Shown here: positions 1 through 5,899 of the stretch, piece after piece
Numbering within the stretch: the stretch's first letter is position 1
Layout of the letters: each line of letters opens with the position of its first letter
Source of the DNA: an uncultured Actinomycetes bacterium
Lineage (GTDB): Bacteria; Actinomycetota; Thermoleophilia; Gaiellales; Gaiellaceae
Direction of reading: 5' to 3'
NCBI GenBank assembly: GCA_903930195.1
Contig: CAIYXH010000003.1
Location: forward strand, 1 to 11,629
DNA: 11,629 bases
Notes under the pieces: generated by a model
The model's database searches: none
What the model saw: only the letters and a program-made list of their open reading frames with translations
Told to the model about the DNA's origin: nothing
Made by a program: the position numbers and the translations under genes

Positions 1-1029
1 CGGCTGCTCCAGGATTTCAGCGACGACGAGCGCGCGGCGTACGTCGAGGCGAACGCCGCGGTGCTGCGCGAGCTGCTCCCGGCCGACCTGATCTTCACGA
101 ACCACGTCCTGCTCGGCGGGCCCGTCGGCGCGGCCACCGGGGCGCCGTTCCGGGTCAAGGCGCACGGCTCCGAGCTCGAGTACTCGATGCGCGGGCGGCC
201 GTACCTGCAGGAGTGGGGCCGCGAGACGCTCGCGCAGGCCGAGGCGACCTACGTCGGCTCGCAGCACATCCGCGAGGTCGTGCGCGAGGTGACGGGTCAC
301 ACCGACCGCGTGTTCGAGGTGCCGCCGGGCGTCGATCTCGACGACTTCACGCTCGAGGATCGCGAGACGGCTCTCGCCGGTCTGGTCGAGGCGGCACGCA
401 ACGATCCGCCGAACCCCGGCGACGCGAACGAGCGGCTCCCCGACGAGGGCAACGCGGACCGTTTCGCCGCGTTCCTCGCCGACGACCGTCCGACCGTCGT
501 CTACTTCGGCAAGCTGATCCGCAACAAGGGCGTCCACCTTCTGCTCGTGGCGCTCGCCGCGCTCGACGCCCGTGCCGTGATCGTCGGCTTCGGCGACTAC
601 CGCGAGGAGCTCGAGCAGCTGGCGACTGAGCTCGGTCTCGACAACCGCACCCTCTTCACCGGGCCGCTCGAGCATCGGCACCTCGTGCACCTGCTCGCGT
701 TCGCCCAGGTCTCGGTCGTCCCGTCGATCTTCCCCGAGGCGTTCGGGATGGTGGCCGCCGAGGCCGCTGCCGCCGGCTGCCCGCCGCTCGTCGCCCGCCA
801 CTCCGGCCTCGCCGAGATCGCCGCAGGGCTCGAGGAGGAGTACCCCGAGCGCATGCGCCACCTGGCCGCGTTCGAGAGCGACAACGTCGACGACCTCCGC
901 GCGAAGCTCGCCGAGCTGCTCGCGCTCGCCCCCGACGACCGGGCCGAGCTCGAAGCCGCCGCGCGCCACACCGTCGCAGTGCGCTGGTCGTGGGCGTCGA
1001 TCGCCGAGCGGCTGCTCGCCCCCGTCTAG
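1..1029 (+). CDS. Glycosyltransferase family 4 (GT-B fold), 5'-truncated
   Basis: The reading frame is open from the first base of the window, so the gene starts upstream; 342 residues are visible, and the first in-frame GTG (position 61) is probably internal. Features of retaining GT4 enzymes are present: an HGSE segment at visible residues 55-58 from the N-terminal domain, a VPPGVD turn at 107-112 at the domain linker, GKLIRNKG near 170-177 opening the C-terminal Rossmann domain, and PEAFG...E with the E-x7-E pair (E246, E254) that binds the nucleotide-sugar donor in this family. No signal peptide or membrane helix is visible, so it is probably cytoplasmic or peripheral to the membrane, acting on a lipid-linked or small-molecule acceptor. 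Donor and acceptor cannot be read from the sequence. It converges on chrA, and a hairpin follows its stop. The family call is secure; the pathway is unknown. Confidence 0.9.
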   Translation, partial: RLLQDFSDDERAAYVEANAAVLRELLPADLIFTNHVLLGGPVGAATGAPFRVKAHGSELEYSMRGRPYLQEWGRETLAQAEATYVGSQHIREVVREVTGHTDRVFEVPPGVDLDDFTLEDRETALAGLVEAARNDPPNPGDANERLPDEGNADRFAAFLADDRPTVVYFGKLIRNKGVHLLLVALAALDARAVIVGFGDYREELEQLATELGLDNRTLFTGPLEHRHLVHLLAFAQVSVVPSIFPEAFGMVAAEAAAAGCPPLVARHSGLAEIAAGLEEEYPERMRHLAAFESDNVDDLRAKLAELLALAPDDRAELEAAARHTVAVRWSWASIAERLLAPV

Positions 1030-1052
1030 GGACAGAGCTTTGGCCCTGTCCC
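1029..1052. terminator. Bidirectional hairpin terminator between convergent genes
   Basis: GGGACAG (1029-1035) pairs with CTGTCCC (1046-1052). After one A/C mismatch, two more pairs close a TTTG loop. The hairpin begins at the last base of the glycosyltransferase stop codon and ends four bases before the chrA stop (1057-1059, read on minus). There is no clear U-tract on either side, as is common in GC-rich actinobacteria. Its position between two convergent stops suggests that it ends both transcripts. Confidence 0.6.
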
Positions 1053-1056
1053 GGCG

Positions 1057-2181
1057 TTAGACGCTCACAGCGTGCGCCGCGGCAAGCAGCGCTCCGAGCG
1101 CTGCGAGCCCGAGCAGTGTCGCCACCTGCCCGCGCCGCAGCACGAAGAGCGTGCCGAAGGCGAGTGCGAGCCCGACGTACTGCCACCACGGGCCGAGCGC
1201 GCGGGCGAGCGGGATGGCCGCGCCGAGGATCGCCCCGATCGCGGCCGGGCCCGCGCCGGCGAGGAACGCCTGCGCCCGCGGGCTCTCGCGCAGCGCTCCG
1301 AAGTGACGGCCGCCGACGAGGACGAAGAGGAACGACGGTGAGAACGCAACGGCCGTCGCCAGGAGGCCGCCGCCGATCCCGTGCGCCGCATAGCCGACCG
1401 CGGCAATCGTCAGTACGACTGGGCCGGGAGTGACCTGGCCGAGCGCGACGGCGTCGAGGAACTGCCGCGCCGTCATCCAGCCGTCGTGCACCGCCTCGCG
1501 CTGCATCAGCGGCACGATCACGAAGCCGCCGCCGTAGGAGAGCGCCCCGACCTTGAGGGCGAGCCAGGCGAGCGGGCCGATCCCCGCCGGCGCGACCGTG
1601 AGGGGGAAGAGGACGGCGAGGCCGTTGAACCCGCCTGCGAGCGCGGTCTCGACGAGGCCGCACGCGAGCAGCACGAGCACGAGCCAGGGGCCGATCGTCG
1701 CCGCCGCGACGGCCCCGAGCGCGGCGTAGGCGAACCAGCGCAGCTGCGAGCGGGCACGCGCTCGGCTCGAGGCGACGAGCGACAGGCCCGCTGCAACCGC
1801 CACGGCTGCGACACCGGCGCCTGCTCCCGCCGCGGCGCCGCGGACGACGAGTGGGGGCGAGCCGCCGAGGAAGAGGGCCGCCAGCGCCAAGATCAGGATC
1901 AGTCCGGGAACGATGAAGGCGAGCCCGCCGAGGATCGCCCCCACCAGGCCGCCGAGCCGCCACGCGCAGAAGATCGCGAGCTGCGTCGAGGCCGGGCCGG
2001 GGAGGAGGTTGCAGGCAGCGACCGCGTCCTCGAACTCCTCCGCCGAGAGCCAGCGGCGCTCGTCGACGCAGAGCTCGCGCAGGAGCGCGATATGGGTCGG
2101 CGGACCGCCGAAGCCGATGCAGCCCATGCGGGCCCATTCGCGGGCGATCGTCGCCAGTGACGGCGGCTGCGCATCGCTCAC
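1057..2181 (-). CDS. chrA: Chromate transporter ChrA, two-domain (long-chain) form
   Basis: 374 residues, the usual length of long-chain CHR proteins, which carry two homologous halves. The N-half has the family signature FGGPPTHIA at residues 24-32 and NLLPGPASTQ at 58-67. The C-half repeats both in altered form: YGGGFVIVP at 216-224 and QVTPGPV at 249-255. Most of the chain is hydrophobic, with about ten membrane segments. Members of the family export chromate by antiport from the cytoplasm, though many homologues have no proven substrate. The GTG at 2181-2179 was chosen because homology begins a few residues later (ARMGCIGFGG). The same frame stays open upstream, but that extension is the antisense of the ligase gene. 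The divergent spacer is 49 bp. A weak minus-strand -10-like box (TTGGAT, 2188-2193) lies six bases before the GTG and may give a leaderless start; this is tentative. Confidence 0.9.
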   Translation of the reverse strand: MSDAQPPSLATIAREWARMGCIGFGGPPTHIALLRELCVDERRWLSAEEFEDAVAACNLLPGPASTQLAIFCAWRLGGLVGAILGGLAFIVPGLILILALAALFLGGSPPLVVRGAAAGAGAGVAAVAVAAGLSLVASSRARARSQLRWFAYAALGAVAAATIGPWLVLVLLACGLVETALAGGFNGLAVLFPLTVAPAGIGPLAWLALKVGALSYGGGFVIVPLMQREAVHDGWMTARQFLDAVALGQVTPGPVVLTIAAVGYAAHGIGGGLLATAVAFSPSFLFVLVGGRHFGALRESPRAQAFLAGAGPAAIGAILGAAIPLARALGPWWQYVGLALAFGTLFVLRRGQVATLLGLAALGALLAAAHAVSV

Positions 2182-2217
2182 GGTCGCATCCAAGCACGGA
2201 CGCCGGAGGGGCGGCGG

Positions 2218-2231
2218 TAACCTGCGCGCCG
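2218..2231 (+). promoter_or_regulatory. -10 box for a leaderless GTG start of the YbdK-like gene
   Basis: TAACCT (2218-2223) matches the TANNNT -10 pattern and is followed by seven bases and then GTG at 2231. A transcript would therefore begin at or next to the start codon. The GGAGGGG at 2205-2211 lies about 20 bases from the GTG, too far for a normal ribosome binding site. No convincing -35 was found. Confidence 0.45.
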
Positions 2232-3388
2232 TGGGAGAGGAACAGCGCCTCACGCCAACCGAGCAGCTCGCGACCGCGCGGGCCGCGTTCGAGGACGGCA
2301 CCGACTTCACGCTCGCCGTCGAAGAGGAGTTCGCGCTCCTCGATCCCGAGACGCTCGAGCTGACGAACCGCTTCGAGGACGTCCAGGCCGCGGGGCGCGG
2401 GACGGAGGTCGAGCCGCACCTCGTGGGCGAGCTGATCGCCTCCGAGGTCGAGGTGCGCACCGGCAAGTGCTCCGACTTCGGCGAGGCCGCGGCGGCCATG
2501 GCGGAGCGGCGGGCGCAGATCGTGGGCTGCGCGCGCGAAGCGGGTGTCCAGCTCGGCGCGACCGGCACCCATCCCTGGAGTAGCTGGAAGGACCAGCGGA
2601 TCATCGACACGCCGCACTACCACCGCAACGACGAGATCCTCCGTTACGTCGTCTGGCGCAACAACAGCTTCGGCCTGCACGTCCACGTCGGCATCCGCGG
2701 CGGCGACCGCGCGATCGCCGTCTGCAACGCGATGCGCCGCTTCCTGCCCGAGCTGCTCGCGCTGTCGGCGAGCTCGCCGTTCGTCGAGGGTGTCGACTCC
2801 GGGCTCCACTCGGCGCGGACGCAGGTCTTCACGCGGATGTTCCCGCGCTGCGGGATCCCGGACACCTACGCGGGCTGGCAGGGCTTCGAGGACTACGTCG
2901 CGTTCCTCTATCGCACCGGCTCGATCACCGAGCACACGCAGCTCTGGTGGTCGGTGCGGCCGCATCTCGCCTATCCGACGGTCGAGATCCGGATCATGGA
3001 CGCGCAGCCCGACCTCGCCGAGTCGCAGAGCCTCGCCGCGCTCGCCTACGCGCTCGCCGCCCGCGCCGCGCGCGCCCACGACGAGGGCGAGCCTGTTCCC
3101 GACGTCTCGCACCGTCTCCTCGAGGAGAACCTCTGGCGCGCGATCCGGCATGGGCTCGCCGGCGAGCTGATCGACTTCGAGGCGGGCGAGGTCATCTCGA
3201 CGCGCAAGCGGCTCGAGGCGCTGCTCGAGTGGGTTGCGCCCGTCGCCGACGAGATCGGCGCCACGCCCTTCCTCGCGATCCCGTCGGCGAACGCCGCCGA
3301 GCGCCAGCAGGCGCGGCGCGCCGAGGGCGCTTCGCTCGAGGAGATCTACGCCGAACAGGTGAAGGCAGGTGAGCGGATTGGAGGATGA
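2231..3388 (+). CDS. YbdK-like carboxylate-amine ligase (glutamate-cysteine ligase GCS2 family)
   Basis: 385 residues, close to the family norm of about 370-380. It carries the GCS2/YbdK landmarks in order: VEEEFALLD (30-38), TGTHPW (111-116), a paired-histidine HVHVGI (150-155) and VEIRIMD (251-257). The conserved acidic, His and Arg residues build the ATP/Mg and carboxylate-substrate site. E. coli YbdK joins glutamate and cysteine weakly in vitro, and its physiological role is unclear. Actinobacterial relatives include EgtA, which makes gamma-glutamylcysteine for ergothioneine, but no other egt gene is visible here. The GTG at 2231 was chosen because the conserved region begins about 25 residues later and a TANNNT box lies just upstream; the frame is open further 5' only as the shadow of chrA. 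It diverges from chrA, and its last 20 bases overlap the next gene. Cytoplasmic. The family is certain; the substrate is not. Confidence 0.9.
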   Translation: MGEEQRLTPTEQLATARAAFEDGTDFTLAVEEEFALLDPETLELTNRFEDVQAAGRGTEVEPHLVGELIASEVEVRTGKCSDFGEAAAAMAERRAQIVGCAREAGVQLGATGTHPWSSWKDQRIIDTPHYHRNDEILRYVVWRNNSFGLHVHVGIRGGDRAIAVCNAMRRFLPELLALSASSPFVEGVDSGLHSARTQVFTRMFPRCGIPDTYAGWQGFEDYVAFLYRTGSITEHTQLWWSVRPHLAYPTVEIRIMDAQPDLAESQSLAALAYALAARAARAHDEGEPVPDVSHRLLEENLWRAIRHGLAGELIDFEAGEVISTRKRLEALLEWVAPVADEIGATPFLAIPSANAAERQQARRAEGASLEEIYAEQVKAGERIGG

Positions 3389-3668
3389 GGCGCTGGACGG
3401 GATGCCCTCGGCCGACGAGCTCGCCGCCGCGATCCGCTCGCTCGACGTCGGGCCGCTCCTGCTCTCGACGGTCTCGACGCTCGCGTCGGTTGCCTACGGG
3501 AAGCTCGAGGACTCCGATCTCGGCCAAGCGCGCACCGCGATCGACGCGATCGCCGCCCTGCTGCCCATCCTCGAGGGGCAGGTCGAGGAGGCATTCCTCA
3601 AGGATTTCGTGCAGGCGCTCGCCAATTTGCGTCTCGCATACGCCGAGACCGCCGGCCGCGCGCGGTAG
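3369..3668 (+). CDS. Small DUF1844-like protein
   Basis: 99 residues with no signal peptide or convincing membrane helix. The layout resembles DUF1844: a hydrophobic helix (GPLLLSTVSTLASVAYG, about 28-44), then DLGQARTAIDAIAALLPILEG (about 50-70), and a C-terminal helix ending in LANLRLAYAE (about 84-93). This matches my recollection of the family pattern of an alpha-helical protein ending in LRxxY; I could not run a profile. Function is unknown for the family. The GTG at 3369 overlaps the end of the ligase gene by 20 bases and has GAAGG four bases upstream, so translation is probably coupled. An in-frame ATG at 3402 is the alternative start. It shares the ligase transcript and ends 41 bases before the next gene. 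Reality of the gene: likely. Family: moderate. Confidence 0.7.
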   Translation: MSGLEDEALDGMPSADELAAAIRSLDVGPLLLSTVSTLASVAYGKLEDSDLGQARTAIDAIAALLPILEGQVEEAFLKDFVQALANLRLAYAETAGRAR

Positions 3669-3697
3669 CTCTTTCGTGCTCCGTTCGTAGCACCGTC

Positions 3698-3712
3698 TAG
3701 ATTCCGTGCGTG
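3698..3712 (+). promoter_or_regulatory. -10 box for a leaderless GTG start of the first APC-USP gene
   Basis: TAGATT (3698-3703) is followed by exactly six bases and then GTG at 3710, with no purine-rich ribosome binding site between them. The 41-base spacer after the DUF1844-like gene also holds a weak 5-bp dyad (GTGCT 3676-3680 / AGCAC 3689-3693). A second small dyad, CCGTG (3704-3708) / CACGG (3714-3718), puts the start codon in its loop. No clear -35 was found. Confidence 0.5.
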
Positions 3713-5593
3713 TCACGGAGGCGCCGGCAGTCGCATGCTCTCGAGCGCGTCCTGGGAACGCCGGCACTTTTTGCCACCGCATACGGGAATGTCGGCTCGT
3801 CGATCTACTACGCGCTCGGCGTCACGGCGGCCATCGCGCTCGGCCTCACGCCGCTCGTCTTCATCGTCTCCGGGCTGATCTTCGCCTGCACGGCGGCGAC
3901 CTACGCCGAGGGCACGGTGCTCTTCCCGGAGGCCGGCGGCTCCTCGAGCTTCGCCCGGCACGCCTTCAACGAGCTGATCTCGTTCGGGGCCGCCTGGGCC
4001 CAGATGCTCAACTACGTGATCACGGTCGCCATCTCGGCGTTCTTCGTGCCGCACTACCTCTCGATCTTCTGGGCGCCGCTGCAGACGGGGCCGTGGGACA
4101 TCATCGGCGGGATCGTCGTGATCGTCGTGCTCGTCGGCGTGAACATCGTCGGCGTCCAGGAGGCGGCAGCGCTGAACGTGCTGCTCGCGGTGGTCGACTT
4201 CGCGACGCAGCTGCTGCTCGTCGTGCTCGGCTTCTTCCTGATCTTCAGCCCGCACGTGCTCAAGGCGAACATCCACTTCGGGCACGCCCCGAGCTGGGCC
4301 AACTTCGCGCTTGCGATTCCGGTGGCGATGATCGCCTACACCGGGATCGAGACCGTCTCGAACCTGGCCGAGGAGGCGCGCGAGCCGCGCCGGAGCATCC
4401 CGGCGTCGATCCGGCTCGTCGCGATCGCCGTCTTCGCGATCTACTTCACGCTGCCGCTCGTCGCGCTCTCGGCGCTGCCGGTGCATCTCGACGCGACGGG
4501 GCACTACGTCACCAAGCTCGGCCTGCCCCCGTCGAAGGGCGGTTTCGAGAACGATCCGGTGCTCGGGATCGTCGAGAACCTCAACCTGCACGGCGCGCTC
4601 CTCTCCGGCGCGAAGATCTACGTCGGCGTCCTCGCCGCGACGATCCTCTTCATCGCGACGAACGCGGGCGTGATCGGGGCGTCGCGGATCACCTATTCGA
4701 TGGCGAGCTACCGCCAGCTGCCCGAGGTCTTCCGGCGGCTCCATCCGAAGTTCAAGACGCCCTGGCTCTCGCTGATCCTCTTCGCCGGCGTCTTCGCGAT
4801 CATCTTCCTGATCCCGGGGAACGTGAACTTCATCGGCCGGATGTACGCGTTCGGCGCGATGCTCTCGTTCACGGTCGCGCATGTGTCGGTGATCCAGCTG
4901 CGGCGGAATCCGCCGCCGCAGGAGGTGCCGTACGAGGTACGGCCGAGCGTGAAGATCCGTGGCGTCAAGTGGCCGCTCTTCGCGATCTTCGGCGGCATCG
5001 GCACCGGGCTTGCCTGGCTCGTGGTCGTCGTCCAGGACGCGCCGACGCGGTACGCGGGCCTCGCGTGGCTCGCGGCGGGCTTCGTCTTCTACGTGCTCTA
5101 CCGCCGCCGGCTCGGGATCCCGCTCAGCGAGACGGTGCATGCGCCGCTCCAGTTCGGGCCGGCGGTCGCGCTCGAGTATCGCTCGATCCTCGTCCCGGTC
5201 GTCGCGGGGCCGGCCGGTCAGGAGGCGATCGACATCGCCGCCCGCCTTGCCGCGGAGCGCCGCGCGATGATCGTGGCGCTGCGGATCATCGTGCTGCCGA
5301 TGGACCGGGCGATGGACACGGAGCTCGCGGCCGAGGTCGAGCTCGCCGACAAGCTGCTCGACGACGCCCGCCTGATCGCGGAGGGCTACGGCGTCCGCAC
5401 GATCGACCGCATGGTGCGCGCCCGCCACGCCGGTCGCGCGATCGTCGAGGAGGCCGAGCGCCGCCAGTCTGAGATCGTCGTCCTCGGCGCCCCCCGCGGC
5501 CGCCACCGCGAGATCTTCGGCAAGACCATCGACTACGTCCTCAAGAACGCCCCCTGCCGCGTCATGGTCGCCGCCGGAAAGCGCGCCGCCTGA
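3710..5593 (+). CDS. APC-superfamily transporter fused to a C-terminal universal stress protein domain (copy 1)
   Basis: 627 residues. Residues about 15-465 form about 12 membrane segments with an APC/LeuT-type layout. TM1 is broken around YGNVGSSIY (25-33), and TM6 carries YTGIETVSNLAEEA (210-223), the usual APC signature. Residues about 488-623 are a USP domain (start YRSILVPV, end LKNAPCRVMV). Its nucleotide motif is altered: G593-x3-G597-x6-G604-K-T instead of G-x2-G-x9-G-(S/T). Automatic annotation would say amino acid permease, but the TM1 motif resembles Kup potassium transporters (YGDIGTSPLY), with Asn where Kup has Asp. A cation-proton symporter is therefore a serious alternative. 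The GTG at 3710 gives MSRRRRQ, a basic N-terminus; a GTG at 3706 is in another frame. Copy 2 and two RCK genes follow. Family certain; substrate inferred. Confidence 0.88.
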   Translation: MSRRRRQSHALERVLGTPALFATAYGNVGSSIYYALGVTAAIALGLTPLVFIVSGLIFACTAATYAEGTVLFPEAGGSSSFARHAFNELISFGAAWAQMLNYVITVAISAFFVPHYLSIFWAPLQTGPWDIIGGIVVIVVLVGVNIVGVQEAAALNVLLAVVDFATQLLLVVLGFFLIFSPHVLKANIHFGHAPSWANFALAIPVAMIAYTGIETVSNLAEEAREPRRSIPASIRLVAIAVFAIYFTLPLVALSALPVHLDATGHYVTKLGLPPSKGGFENDPVLGIVENLNLHGALLSGAKIYVGVLAATILFIATNAGVIGASRITYSMASYRQLPEVFRRLHPKFKTPWLSLILFAGVFAIIFLIPGNVNFIGRMYAFGAMLSFTVAHVSVIQLRRNPPPQEVPYEVRPSVKIRGVKWPLFAIFGGIGTGLAWLVVVVQDAPTRYAGLAWLAAGFVFYVLYRRRLGIPLSETVHAPLQFGPAVALEYRSILVPVVAGPAGQEAIDIAARLAAERRAMIVALRIIVLPMDRAMDTELAAEVELADKLLDDARLIAEGYGVRTIDRMVRARHAGRAIVEEAERRQSEIVVLGAPRGRHREIFGKTIDYVLKNAPCRVMVAAGKRAA

Positions 5594-5610
5594 TGCGCTT
5601 CAAGCGTTGC

Positions 5611-5706
5611 CTGGCACCGGGACATGGCCCACCGGCGGCTGCTCCGAGCAGGGATGTTTCGCTTCCGTTGCAGATCCGTTACCAACGACTGGCACCGGGA
5701 CGTGGC
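5611..5706 (+). repeat. Pair of 18-bp direct repeats in the gap between the APC genes
   Basis: CTGGCACCGGGACATGGC (5611-5628) recurs as CTGGCACCGGGACGTGGC (5689-5706) with one mismatch, 78 bases apart start to start. They lie in the 132-base spacer between the copy 1 stop and the start of the small membrane gene, which is otherwise noncoding. Between them are a small hairpin (CTGCT 5639-5643 / AGCAG 5647-5651) and a short dyad (CGTT 5677-5680 / AACG 5684-5687). The role is unknown: an interspersed repeat family, a protein-binding pair or an mRNA processing site are all possible. Confidence 0.6.
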
Positions 5707-5725
5707 TGCCGGGGGCGGGGCTGAG

Positions 5726-5896
5726 ATGAGGGGGTACGGGGGGTTCTCGCAGGGGCTCGCGGTGATCACGATTCTCTTGGGGGTGGCGATCCTCGTCTCG
5801 ACGGCTGTGCATGGAGGCGGTGAGGTCGGCATCGTGATCGGCGTGTTGTTCCTCGCTCTCGGTGGCGGACGGCTCTTTCTGGCGAGGCGCACCTAG
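5726..5896 (+). CDS. Small two-helix membrane protein between the APC genes
   Basis: 56 residues. Two hydrophobic segments (about 11-28 and 34-47) are separated by a Gly-rich HGGGE turn, and the chain ends in a basic tail (RLFLARRT). It could be a small accessory subunit or simply an unknown membrane peptide; I do not recognise the family. The ATG at 5726 was chosen because GGGG (5716-5720) lies five bases upstream and the hydrophobic core begins soon after. In-frame ATGs at 5624 and 5654 would add an arginine-rich stretch crossing the repeat region and are less likely. Its TAG is followed after only three bases by the ATG of the second APC gene, so the two are almost certainly co-transcribed, which supports a real gene. 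Base use is richer in G than the neighbours, which are C-rich at third positions; this may reflect a different history. Confidence 0.65.
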   Translation: MRGYGGFSQGLAVITILLGVAILVSTAVHGGGEVGIVIGVLFLALGGGRLFLARRT

Positions 5897-5899
5897 GCC

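Noticed and set aside
656..3151. An 831-codon open frame on the minus strand across chrA and the ligase gene.
   Set aside because: It crosses two well-supported genes in other frames, is rich in Arg and Ala with no recognisable fold, and reflects GC-rich codon bias.
3676..3693. A 5-bp hairpin after the DUF1844-like gene as a terminator.
   Set aside because: The stem is short, the loop is eight bases and no U-tract follows; a dyad of this strength is expected by chance in GC-rich DNA.
3713..5506. A 597-codon minus-strand open frame opposite copy 1 of the transporter.
   Set aside because: Same antisense-shadow composition (Arg, Asp, Glu, His); no domain or plausible start.
5624..5725. Starting the small membrane protein at the ATG at 5624 or 5654.
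   Set aside because: The added residues are translated spacer and repeat sequence, rich in Arg. The ATG at 5726 has a G-rich ribosome binding site and directly precedes the hydrophobic core.
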